Shown: piece after piece, positions 1-5,835 of the stretch | Numbering within the stretch: the first letter of the stretch is position 1 | How the letters are laid out: each line of letters opens with the position of its first letter | Source of the DNA: an uncultured Eubacteriales bacterium | Lineage (GTDB): Bacteria; Bacillota; Clostridia; Oscillospirales; Oscillospiraceae | Direction: 5' to 3' | NCBI GenBank assembly: GCA_900315595.1 | Contig: OMZQ01000001.1 | Span: 1 to 64,000, forward strand | DNA: 64,000 bases | Notes under the pieces: model-generated | The model's input: the letters and a program-made list of their open reading frames with translations, nothing else | What the model was told of the DNA's origin: nothing | Databases searched by the model: none | Program-made: the position numbers and the translations under genes

Positions 1-153
1 CAACTCGCTCTCGTCGCAGCCCAGACGGTCCGAGGCTGCGCGGCGGGCCTTGCACTCAAAAACCGCCCGCTCCGTCACTGTGTTCCCGCCCGGGCCGGTA
101 AACGTGAACCACTTCTGACCGTTGTAATGTTCCATGTATGACGCGTATGCCAC
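1..153 (-). CDS. Hypothetical phage-type protein, N-terminal part (runs off window)
   Basis: An open frame reads leftward from a GTG at 153 off the window edge, so only about 51 N-terminal residues are visible. The start is chosen because AGGAGGT lies at 161-167, about 8 bases upstream. The visible part is polar, with a Tyr/Trp-rich start (residues MEHYNGQKWF begin at an internal ATG at 135) and an Arg/Ala-rich stretch. I do not recognise a family. It follows three tRNA-like elements on the same strand in the presumed prophage, so a small phage protein is likely. Confidence 0.5.
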   Translation of the reverse strand, partial: MAYASYMEHYNGQKWFTFTGPGGNTVTERAVFECKARRAASDRLGCDESEL

Positions 154-181
154 CTGCGCCACCTCCTCTCGTTGAGCTTGC

Positions 182-252
182 TGGCGCGTGCCGGACTCGA
201 ACCGGCGTTCGCATACTCGCTATGCGTCCTATCCCGTTGGATGATCGCGCCA
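182..252 (-). tRNA. tRNA-like element 1 (abnormal anticodon arm)
   Basis: On the minus strand the ends can pair as a 7-bp acceptor stem (TGGCGCG with CGCGCCA). A perfect T arm follows, with stem GCCGG/CCGGC around TTCGAGT, and a D-loop-like AACGGGATA. The anticodon arm is odd: it pairs best as CGCATA/TATGCG around only 5 bases (GCGAG). Forced to a 7-base loop, the anticodon would be CGA, but position 33 is G instead of the near-universal U, and there is no long variable arm as a serine tRNA would need. No CCA is encoded. It may be a degenerate phage tRNA or a tRNA mimic. Confidence 0.55.
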
Positions 253-325
253 TGTAACCGGGGCGGTACCGCGCCCCGGCCCCGTCTTTCCGGGGTGTCA
301 CAAAGGAGAAATGAAAGGATAAACC

Positions 326-398
326 GAAGGCGGCCGGAATCGAACCGGCGAGCCGGGGCCGTTACCATCCCCGGCGGGCGACCACGCCCAGCGCCTCC
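326..398 (-). tRNA. tRNA-like element 2 (oversized anticodon loop)
   Basis: On the minus strand GGAGGCG pairs with CGCCTTC (one G-U) as an acceptor stem. A D-arm-like GGGC/GCCC follows, and the T arm GCCGG/CCGGC around TTCGATT is perfect. The anticodon stem is CCGGGG/CCCCGG with a 10-base loop instead of 7, so no normal anticodon can be assigned. No CCA is encoded. It is the second of three such elements in a row. Confidence 0.5.
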
Positions 399-405
399 AT
401 GTCAT

Positions 406-434
406 CCGGGCGGCGAACCGCCCGGGCCTTTTTT
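406..434 (+). terminator. Terminator-like hairpin followed by T6
   Basis: The arms CCGGGCGG (406-413) and CCGCCCGG (418-425) pair perfectly around CGAA, and a run of six T follows at 429-434. This has the form of a rho-independent terminator for plus-strand transcription. No convincing plus-strand gene precedes it, so it may end an unseen small RNA or antisense transcript. It lies just upstream of tRNA-like element 2 on the other strand. Confidence 0.4.
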
Positions 435-644
435 CGGAGCTTGTCCCCTCCGCCTTGGACGCGGACGATTTCCCCGCGCAGACTTGTTGACCGGCTGATC
501 TCGCCGGACGGGCTCTGCCCCCGCGCCGCGATTGGCGGACGCACGTCGGATCGCCGTAATGCCACCGGCGCCGACGCTCGCGGCCTGTTGCCCCGCTGAA
601 AGGGAGGTCACTATGGACCGGCCGGGCAAACTCTCAGCCCGGCG

Positions 645-710
645 TGGTGGATCGCCCGGGACTCGAACCCGGTGGAGGCTTCGCGCCGCCTCCGTTCACC
701 GCCGCGATCC
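645..710 (-). tRNA. tRNA-like element 3 (lacks a D arm, encodes CCA)
   Basis: On the minus strand GGATCGC pairs perfectly with GCGATCC, followed by discriminator A and an encoded CCA. The T arm is perfect (CCGGG/CCCGG around TTCGAGT). Only ten bases separate the acceptor from a GGAGGC/GCCTCC hairpin with an 8-base loop, so there is no room for a D arm. The total is about 66 bases, shorter than a normal tRNA. The acceptor/T half is that of a charged or processed minihelix. The rest of 399-753 shows nothing else I can support apart from the hairpin at 406. Confidence 0.5.
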
Positions 711-738
711 GTAATCCGGGGCGGATCAGCGCCCCGCG

Positions 739-795
739 TCCAAACCTCCCCTGCTAAGGGGAGGTGCCCCGGTGCGCACACCGGGGCGGAGGGGT
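739..795. repeat. GC-rich double-hairpin repeat, module B variant
   Basis: It contains CCTCCCC/GGGGAGG followed by GCCCCGGTG/CACCGGGGC. The architecture and flanks (CCAAA before, GGAGGGGT after) match the B modules at 1315-1370, 1445-1499 and 4721-4775. It supplies the last codons and the stop of the small membrane protein gene ending at 754. Confidence 0.6.
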
Positions 796-945
796 AGCCT
801 TCTGTCTTGCGCTTCTCCCCCGTCTCTCCCTCCCCTGCCCGGCGTGCCGCCAGAGATACACCGCCAGCGGCAGGCTCATCACAGCGACAAGCAGCGCCAT
901 CCAACCGATCCAGGATAAGATCTCCTTTAAGATTTCCCCTGCCAC
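754..945 (-). CDS. Small membrane protein, C-terminus formed by repeat
   Basis: A 63-residue protein starting at GTG 945 with AGGAGGAG just upstream. It overlaps the end of the preceding gene by 19 bases, so the two are probably translated together. Residues about 10-33 form one hydrophobic membrane segment, followed by a basic stretch. The last roughly 18 residues (Pro/Arg/His-rich) are encoded by the GC-rich repeat at 739-795, which suggests the original stop was lost when the repeat arrived. Function unknown; a small phage-encoded membrane protein (for example a holin-like one) is possible but not shown. Confidence 0.5.
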   Translation of the reverse strand: MAGEILKEILSWIGWMALLVAVMSLPLAVYLWRHAGQGRERRGRSARQKATPPPRCAHRGTSP

Positions 946-1199
946 GACTTCTCCTCCTCTTTATCTCCGGCCTTCGGAAACAGCCTCTTTGCGTCCTCAT
1001 GCCGCAGCCCGAATTTTGCATTCCGTTCCATCTCCGTGAACGGGATCCCGAGCAAGACGCCCGCCTTCAAGGCCGCGATCGGCCTCCAGCAGTGCTTCGC
1101 GAAGCACTCCTCTGGCACGTTGACAAATGTCTCGTGCGTCTGCCCCAGATAGAACACCACCACACGCATTTGAACTTCCGATTCTTCTTTCTCTTCCAT
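927..1199 (-). CDS. Hypothetical 90-residue prophage protein
   Basis: Start ATG at 1199 is preceded by GGGAGG at good spacing. A longer open frame continues to 1607, but that extension is only the repeat block read through, so it is not used. The protein begins with a Glu/Lys-rich stretch, then a compact region of beta-strand character (about 12-28), a Cys/His-containing middle (CFAKHCW) and a hydrophilic Lys/Glu-rich tail. I do not recognise a family. It lies in a run of tiny minus-strand genes typical of prophage accessory regions. Confidence 0.6.
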   Translation of the reverse strand: MEEKEESEVQMRVVVFYLGQTHETFVNVPEECFAKHCWRPIAALKAGVLLGIPFTEMERNAKFGLRHEDAKRLFPKAGDKEEEKSWQGKS

Positions 1200-1236
1200 A
1201 TCTTCCTCCCGATCATTCACATACATTCCCGTTTCC

Positions 1237-1541
1237 GTAGGGCGGCCTGACCTCAGGCCGCCGCCGTTTCCGTAGGGGCGGTCACCGACCGCCCGCCGTC
1301 CGAACCGTCCCCCGTCCAAATCCTTCCCCCTGGGGGGGAAGGTGGCCCAGCATGGGCCGGATGAGGGGTCTCCCGCACCCGTAGGGGCCGGCTCTTCCGT
1401 CCAGCCGTTCGTAGGGGCGGTCACCGTCCACCCGCCGTCTCCAGTCCAAATCCTTCCCCCTGGGGGGAAGGTGGCCCAGCATGGGCCGGATGAGGGGTCC
1501 CCCGTCCCGCCGTTCGTAGGGGCGGTCACCGACCGCCCGCC
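1237..1541. repeat. Composite block of A and B palindromic repeat modules
   Basis: The block alternates two module types. Module A is about 26 bases beginning GTAGGGGCGGTC and ending GACCGCCC, a hairpin with a 3-base loop; copies or variants lie at 1237-1263, 1272-1300, 1381-1402 (partial), 1411-1439 and 1516-1541. Module B is about 55 bases with the hairpins CCTTCCCCC/GGGGGGAAGG and GGCCCA/TGGGCC; copies lie at 1315-1370 and 1445-1499. Several frames stay open through the block. Nothing else is visible between the flanking small genes. Confidence 0.85.
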
Positions 1542-1720
1542 ATCTCCGGATAATAGAACTCCGCCTTCCCCCGGAACAGCTCGTTCAGATAGGTGCATCC
1601 GAGCCATCGGCGGAAGGTCTCATACTGCCCGGGATCCAGTTGGTCCACCCGAGCCAGCCCCCCGTCCGCGGTGTGTACGTATTCAATTACCTTGATCTGT
1701 TGGTTCTTCTTCATATACAT
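1526..1720 (-). CDS. Hypothetical 64-residue prophage protein ending in repeat
   Basis: The frame can start at GTG 1723, ATG 1720 or ATG 1714; no strong Shine-Dalgarno motif decides, and ATG 1720 is a compromise. The protein has a basic start, a beta-like stretch and an aromatic C-terminal half (YETFRRWLGCTYLNELF). Its final Ala-Gly-Gly-Arg and stop lie in the A-type repeat at 1516-1541. Family unknown. It follows the small XRE gene on the same strand and may be cotranscribed with it. Confidence 0.5.
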   Translation of the reverse strand: MYMKKNQQIKVIEYVHTADGGLARVDQLDPGQYETFRRWLGCTYLNELFRGKAEFYYPEMAGGR

Positions 1721-1762
1721 CACCGCTCTATTCTATGCTTCCGAAGGGTGGCCTCGTGTGCC

Positions 1763-1782
1763 CGTATGGGCGGTCACTGGCC
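1763..1782. repeat. Short variant of repeat module A
   Basis: CGTATGGGCGGTCACTGGCC resembles the first half of module A (CGTAGGGGCGGTCACCGACC) with several changes. It lies between the small XRE gene and the next small gene, in the same orientation as the other copies. Confidence 0.4.
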
Positions 1783-1791
1783 ACTTTGCTT

Positions 1792-1808
1792 GTCAACCAT
1801 TTGGTGAC
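1792..1808. promoter_or_regulatory. Operator-like site O3 at the 3' end of the XRE gene
   Basis: GTCAACCATTTGGTGAC differs from operator O1 (2061-2076) by a single inserted A. It overlaps the stop codon and last codons of the small XRE gene. It could be a distal repressor site (looping or roadblock) or a remnant of a duplication. Confidence 0.45.
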
Positions 1809-2041
1809 CAATACCGTAAAAAAATATCAGCGGTCTCAGTCTGGGGCTTCCCAATGGCCCGGCTGATTGCCGCGACCTCTGATACAGACGGCTCCTTTGC
1901 ACCGTTTACAATCCGGTTCAAACGCTGCCGTTCCCATCCGATGGCCTTGGCGCAAGCCGCCTCAGAACTGAAAACGCTGTGGATAATGCTGCTGATCGTG
2001 CGCTTCATGCTTTCGCGCTGATTTCCCTGGGGTTGATACAT
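1793..2041 (-). CDS. Small XRE-like (Cro/C1-type) DNA-binding protein
   Basis: An 82-residue protein. ATG 2041 is chosen because AAAGGAGGTG precedes it at ideal spacing; the frame is open further upstream, but that part lies across the promoter. Residues about 25-72 read as a helix-turn-helix (SSEAACAKAIGWERQRLNRI, then NGAKEPSVSEVAAISRAIG), as in Cro/C1 proteins. It is transcribed from a near-consensus promoter (2083-2111) that is flanked and overlapped by operator-like palindromes, and it diverges from a second XRE regulator at 2205. The pair resembles a phage lysogeny switch, with this one in the Cro or antirepressor position. Confidence 0.75.
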   Translation of the reverse strand: MYQPQGNQRESMKRTISSIIHSVFSSEAACAKAIGWERQRLNRIVNGAKEPSVSEVAAISRAIGKPQTETADIFLRYWSPNG

Positions 2042-2060
2042 TCTGTTCACCTCCTTTATC

Positions 2061-2076
2061 GTCACCATTTGGTGAC
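2061..2076. promoter_or_regulatory. Operator O1 in the divergent repressor region
   Basis: GTCACCATTTGGTGAC is a 16-base near-perfect palindrome between the -10 box and the ribosome binding site of the leftward XRE gene. A repressor bound here would block that promoter. Related sites are at 2107-2122 and 1792-1808. Confidence 0.65.
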
Positions 2077-2082
2077 AATGAC

Positions 2083-2111
2083 ATAATAGCACATACATCG
2101 TCGCTTGTCAA
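2083..2111 (-). promoter_or_regulatory. Sigma-A promoter of the leftward XRE gene
   Basis: Minus-strand TTGACA (2106-2111), a 17-base spacer and TATTAT (2083-2088): an almost perfect vegetative promoter. Operator O2 overlaps its -35 box and O1 lies just downstream of its -10 box. Confidence 0.8.
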
Positions 2112-2122
2112 TATTTGGTGAC
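2107..2122. promoter_or_regulatory. Operator O2 overlapping the leftward -35 box
   Basis: GTCAATATTTGGTGAC matches O1 except at two central positions of the left half. It covers most of the -35 hexamer of the leftward promoter and lies about 22 bases upstream of the rightward -35 box, so one regulator could influence both directions. Confidence 0.6.
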
Positions 2123-2144
2123 AAAATTTTATTTGACTTTTGTA

Positions 2145-2173
2145 TTGATTTTGGAGACAGCGTATGCTATATT
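2145..2173 (+). promoter_or_regulatory. Sigma-A promoter of the rightward XRE repressor gene
   Basis: TTGATT (2145-2150), a 17-base spacer and TATATT (2168-2173). It drives the gene starting at 2205 and is back to back with the leftward promoter. Confidence 0.65.
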
Positions 2174-2204
2174 GATACAAACGACCTGAAAAGAAGGTGG
2201 GACA

Positions 2205-2693
2205 ATGTACGAAGATTATTTTGCCAAACAGTTAAAGGCCTATCGGGAAGCCCGCGGTTTAACCCTCCAGGAGCTTGCCGATATCCTGCACACCTCGAAG
2301 CAAGTGCTCAGCCGCTACGAAACAGGACAGCGCGTCCCGAAGATCAGCGTTGCGAATGAGTTTGCTTCCATCCTCGGCCTGCCGCTCAGTTACTTCATGC
2401 CGGATGCTCCTTGCTGGGAGGATGATGTGTGGGAAGACTGGCGCCGTGCCCGCTCTGACGCAGAGCGGACTGCAATCATTCAGCAATATGGACTGGATCC
2501 CAGAGCCTATCCAGACTTTCTCGCCATGAAAGCGGAGACAGCATCTCCCCTTCCCCCGTTCCGCGTAACCGATCATGAGCGCGACCTGGTTATTGCCTAC
2601 CGCAAGCTGCCCTCTGAAGTGAAGAAGCATGTGGACATGATGTTGGGAATCGCCTCCGATCCTGAGTCCGTTCCCCAGCCCAAGCAAGCCTAA
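2205..2693 (+). CDS. XRE-family transcriptional repressor (C1-like)
   Basis: A 162-residue protein with ATG 2205 and an AAGGTGGG ribosome binding site. Residues 7-62 form a textbook XRE helix-turn-helix (LKAYREARGLTLQELADIL, then SKQVLSRYETGQRVPKI), followed by a hydrophobic stretch and an acidic/aromatic linker (about 70-90). The C-terminal part (about 118-152) is helical and may dimerise. No LexA-type Ser-Lys protease domain is visible, so RecA-triggered self-cleavage is not evident. Opposed to the small XRE gene across shared operators, it is the likely maintenance repressor of this element. Confidence 0.8.
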   Translation: MYEDYFAKQLKAYREARGLTLQELADILHTSKQVLSRYETGQRVPKISVANEFASILGLPLSYFMPDAPCWEDDVWEDWRRARSDAERTAIIQQYGLDPRAYPDFLAMKAETASPLPPFRVTDHERDLVIAYRKLPSEVKKHVDMMLGIASDPESVPQPKQA

Positions 2694-2727
2694 CGACCAA
2701 ACTACATTCAGATTGTGAGGTGCTCGC

Positions 2728-2937
2728 ATGAACGCTGAGTATGAGGAGCTGCGGCAGGATTATGCAAGCCTCCTTGCGCGTCACCACGACACAAAGCTCG
2801 CTCTGGAGGCTCAAATCGATGCCCTGAAGGCAGAGAACCGCAAGCTGAGTGACGAATGCAAAGGCCGGGGCTATTGGCTGATTGCCCTGTGTATTCTTCT
2901 TGTTTTCTCCGTCCTCCTTGGTTTCTTTGTCCATTAG
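2728..2937 (+). CDS. Small coiled-coil, tail-anchored membrane protein
   Basis: A 69-residue protein beginning at ATG 2728 after GTGAGGTG. Residues about 4-44 are charged and heptad-like (coiled coil), and residues about 49-67 are one hydrophobic segment at the extreme C-terminus, so it is probably tail-anchored facing the cytoplasm. It sits between the repressor and another coiled-coil membrane protein (3009), with which it could assemble. No family recognised. Confidence 0.6.
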   Translation: MNAEYEELRQDYASLLARHHDTKLALEAQIDALKAENRKLSDECKGRGYWLIALCILLVFSVLLGFFVH

Positions 2938-3008
2938 CCTGCATTTTGCCCCCAGCCCAACAAGCCTGATTCCCTGATTATCTGCAGATCGTGAAATGAG
3001 GTGAGGCG

Positions 3009-4124
3009 GTGAAAATCAACAAAAACAACTTCAACGAGCGCGGCGAGATGCTTTCCTACGAACTCAACGACGTTTTCGTTCTCGAAGGGCCGTTACCTGT
3101 TCTGCAGCATGAACCTTCTTCTTTTCCCCATGAGAAATCAAATATTGCCCCGGAACTGTTCGATTCCGCATACAAAAGCTTCGTAGGGAAATACCCCTTC
3201 AAAGATCGATATGTCAATGCTGTCAATCCATACACGAAGAAAAGAATAGAATCCAAAGCGGATTATTACCTTTATCTGAGAGAACACTGCTATTATCACC
3301 TTTGCGACAGATACGTTGAAGATGAAAAGAAAAAAGTTGACTTCTACGTCCGGGAAGCAGACACGAAGATCGCCCACCTTCAGAGCAAAACTGAAAGCTT
3401 GGAAAAGGAGTTGACTGTTGCAGATCACGATCTTTCTGCTCTGTCAAATCAGAACGAGGTCTTGGGCACAAAACTGAATGATACTGCAAGAAAACTCTCC
3501 CGCACCCGTCGCATTACCGGACTGATCGTAGTTGCTCTTCTTGTCTTCGTTCTTTTGAGCGTAAACAACGTCATTTCTTTTGAACCGCAATCCCAGACCC
3601 GAAACTATGCCGACGGCTACGCCACCGGCCTCGCAGATCAGAGGGCAGCCGACGAAAAAGAAAGCAATCAATCATACGCCAGCGGACAAACGGACGGCTA
3701 TAAATCAGGCTATTCTGACGGTAAAGCCGCGGGTTACTCAGACGGTTACAGCGACGGAGAAGATAGCGGGTATCGCTCCGGGTATTCCTCCGGAAAGCTT
3801 GACGGTTACTCCTCCGGCTATTCCGTTGGCTATGAAGAAGGAAAGGAAGACGGCTACAGTACAGGCTATGATAGAGGCTCTGCCGAAGCTGGTAAGCGCT
3901 CCTCCGGGTCCGGCAGCTCCGGTTCCGGCTCAAGCGGCCATTCCGGCACGGGTTCCTCCCGTGATACCCCGATTGCCAATACCTACATTGGGAATAAAAA
4001 CAGTAAGAAATTTCACAAGCCCACCTGCTCCTATCTCCCCGATCAGAACAACCAGGTCACCTTCTCCTCCCGCGACGCAGCCATCTCCGCCGGATACACC
4101 CCTTGCGGCCATTGCAACCCCTGA
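3009..4124 (+). CDS. Membrane protein with Gly-Tyr repeats and C-terminal Ada-type zinc domain
   Basis: A 371-residue protein starting at GTG 3009 (GAGGTGAGG upstream). In order: a cytoplasmic region about 1-105; a coiled coil about 105-165; a membrane helix about 170-188; a region 200-290 built of roughly 4-residue GY/DG repeats (GYSDGYSDG, SGYRSGYSSG); a Ser/Gly linker about 298-318; and a C-terminal module 325-371. That module has YIGNKNSKKFHKPTC and TPCGHC, the pattern of the small Ada-like metal-binding domain found at the end of many Bacillota surface and nuclease proteins. With the N-terminus inside, repeats and knuckle would lie outside. Role unknown; placed between repressor and recombinase in the element. 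Confidence 0.75.
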   Translation: MKINKNNFNERGEMLSYELNDVFVLEGPLPVLQHEPSSFPHEKSNIAPELFDSAYKSFVGKYPFKDRYVNAVNPYTKKRIESKADYYLYLREHCYYHLCDRYVEDEKKKVDFYVREADTKIAHLQSKTESLEKELTVADHDLSALSNQNEVLGTKLNDTARKLSRTRRITGLIVVALLVFVLLSVNNVISFEPQSQTRNYADGYATGLADQRAADEKESNQSYASGQTDGYKSGYSDGKAAGYSDGYSDGEDSGYRSGYSSGKLDGYSSGYSVGYEEGKEDGYSTGYDRGSAEAGKRSSGSGSSGSGSSGHSGTGSSRDTPIANTYIGNKNSKKFHKPTCSYLPDQNNQVTFSSRDAAISAGYTPCGHCNP

Positions 4125-4161
4125 TCCCTAATCCATAGTCCCTGAAAAGGAGGTTCCGCCC

Positions 4162-5778
4162 ATGGAAATCAAAACCGCCGCTGCCTATATCCGGGTATCG
4201 ACGGAGGATCAAACCGAATACAGCCCGGACGCCCAGCTCCGGGAGCTGCGGGAATATGCGTCGTCCCATAGCATGATCCTGGACGACCGCTTCGTCTACG
4301 CCGACGAAGGCATCAGCGGACGCAAGGCGGACAAGCGACCGGCCTTTCAGGAGATGATCCGCACGGCCAAGCTGAAGGATCATCCCTTCGACGTGATCCT
4401 GGTTCACAAGTTCGACCGCTTCGCCCGCTCCCGGGAGGACAGCGTGGTCTATAAATCCATGCTCAAGCGCTGCGGCGTTGACGTGATCTCCATCAAAGAG
4501 CCGCTGGCCGAAGGCAGCTACTCGGGCGTCATGGAGGCCATTTACGAGAGCTTCGCCGAGGCCTACAGCATCAACCTCGGCACCGAGGTTAAAAAGGGAA
4601 TGACGGAAAAGGCTCGCCGCGGCGAGATCCAGACCGCCCCGCCCTACGGCTATATGCTTGCCTCTGTAGGGGCGGTCACCGACCGCCCGCCGTCTCCCGT
4701 CCCGACTCCCTCGTCTCCCGTCCAAATCCTTCCCCCTGGGGGGAAGGTGGCCCAGCATGGGCCGGATGAGGGGTCCCCCGTCCCCGTAGGGCGGCCAGAC
4801 CCCTGGCCGCCGTCCTCCGCTTCCCGCACCTTCGTCCCCCACCCCATCGAGGCCGAATACGTCCGGGAGATCTTCCGGCGCTTCGCTGCCGGCGAAGGAC
4901 TGTTCCCGATCGCCAAATGGCTCACCGCCTCCGGCCAGCGCACGCACCGGGGCAACGCCTTTGAAAATCGCACGGTGGAATACATCCTCCGCAATCCGGT
5001 CTACATCGGCAAGCTCCGCTGGAACCCGGCCCGCCGTTCCCGCCGGGACTACGACGATCCGGATATCATCGTAGCCGACGGCCACCATGAACCCCTGATC
5101 TCCATGGAGCTTTGGGAAGCCTGCCAGAAGCGCATGGCCGAGGTCAAGGCCCTGCACCCGTATCACGGCCGCCCTGCCGGGGATCGGCACCATTGGCTCT
5201 GCGGGATCGTCCGCTGCGCCGCCTGCGATTCTACGCTGATCTGGTCCAAGCCGTATTATCTGAAGTGTAACAACTACGTCCGCGGCCGCTGCTCCCATAC
5301 CCAGCATATCAAGGCCGAGCTGCTGGAGCAGGCAGTGATAGCACAACTTAAGGCCCACGTCCTGGAAGGTCCTCCGCCTGCGGCTCGTCTGATCCGTCTC
5401 ACGGGCGAGATCGACAGCAGGCTGCAGCTTCTCCGCCATCAGCTCGCTGCCGTGGAGAAAAAACAAGAACGCCTCCTGGAAGCCTACCTGAACGGCGCAG
5501 ATATCCCGATCCCGCGGTATAATGAAATGACCGCCGCCATGAACGAGGAAGCCGCCGCCCTTCGCGCCGAAGTCAAAGCCCTGGAGGCCAGCGGAGCACC
5601 ATCCGCTGCCGAGCAGTCCGCTTCGCTTCGCTCCCAGATCTCTGCTACCTTGGCCACCCTGGAAAGCGAAACCGCCACGACGGCCCAAAAGCACGAAGCC
5701 GCCGCCGCTCTGATCGAGCATTGCACCTTCGATAAATCCACCATGCTCCTCTCCATCACCTACCGCCTCACCGTCTAA
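4162..5778 (+). CDS. Large serine recombinase (site-specific integrase) with in-frame repeat insertion
   Basis: A 538-residue protein; ATG 4162 follows AAGGAGG. The N-terminal resolvase domain (about 5-150) has the nucleophile Ser13 in YIRVST and Arg-rich catalytic motifs (KFDRFARSRED). A recombinase domain (about 222-330) follows, then a zinc ribbon (CAAC, later CNN and C), and a C-terminal coiled coil (about 410-475) typical of phage integrases. Residues about 169-218 are encoded by GC-rich repeat modules (4666-4814), exactly between PPYGYML and the next conserved block (PIEAEYVREIFRRF). The frame is kept, so the protein is at least full length. It ends just before the cotJC junction, as expected for the enzyme that integrated, and may excise, this element. 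Confidence 0.9.
   Translation: MEIKTAAAYIRVSTEDQTEYSPDAQLRELREYASSHSMILDDRFVYADEGISGRKADKRPAFQEMIRTAKLKDHPFDVILVHKFDRFARSREDSVVYKSMLKRCGVDVISIKEPLAEGSYSGVMEAIYESFAEAYSINLGTEVKKGMTEKARRGEIQTAPPYGYMLASVGAVTDRPPSPVPTPSSPVQILPPGGKVAQHGPDEGSPVPVGRPDPWPPSSASRTFVPHPIEAEYVREIFRRFAAGEGLFPIAKWLTASGQRTHRGNAFENRTVEYILRNPVYIGKLRWNPARRSRRDYDDPDIIVADGHHEPLISMELWEACQKRMAEVKALHPYHGRPAGDRHHWLCGIVRCAACDSTLIWSKPYYLKCNNYVRGRCSHTQHIKAELLEQAVIAQLKAHVLEGPPPAARLIRLTGEIDSRLQLLRHQLAAVEKKQERLLEAYLNGADIPIPRYNEMTAAMNEEAAALRAEVKALEASGAPSAAEQSASLRSQISATLATLESETATTAQKHEAAAALIEHCTFDKSTMLLSITYRLTV
4666..4814. repeat. Composite repeat (A-B-A') inside the recombinase gene
   Basis: Module A at 4666-4691, module B at 4721-4775 and an A variant (GGCGGCCAG/CTGGCCGCC palindrome) at 4786-4814 match those at 1237-1541. 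They are read through in frame as a Pro/Gly-rich insert of about 50 residues (169-218) without stops. Confidence 0.85.
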
Positions 5779-5793
5779 ACCCGGAGCATAAAA

Positions 5794-5835
5794 AATAGCC
5801 TACTATTTTTCTTCACGGAAAAATAGTAGGCTATT
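5794..5835. terminator. 17-bp perfect hairpin at the element/cotJC junction
   Basis: The arms 5794-5810 and 5819-5835 (AATAGCCTACTATTTTT and its complement) pair perfectly around an 8-base loop. The hairpin follows the recombinase stop by 15 bases, and its right arm ends at the first base of cotJC-like sequence. There is no T run after it, so it may terminate from either side through its own AT-rich stem, or it may be part of the attachment site. Confidence 0.65.

Noticed and set aside
1237..1541. A CRISPR array reading of the repeat block
   Set aside because: Repeats are of two kinds with unequal, related spacing, are themselves strong palindromes, and no cas genes are present.
1200..1607. 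An open frame extending the 927-1199 gene upstream to 1607
   Set aside because: The extension is entirely read-through of the repeat block, and a clear GGGAGG plus ATG at 1199 defines the real start.
4057..5721. A 554-codon open frame antisense to the recombinase gene
   Set aside because: High GC leaves the opposite strand open. The protein has no plausible domains, while the sense frame has every recombinase motif.
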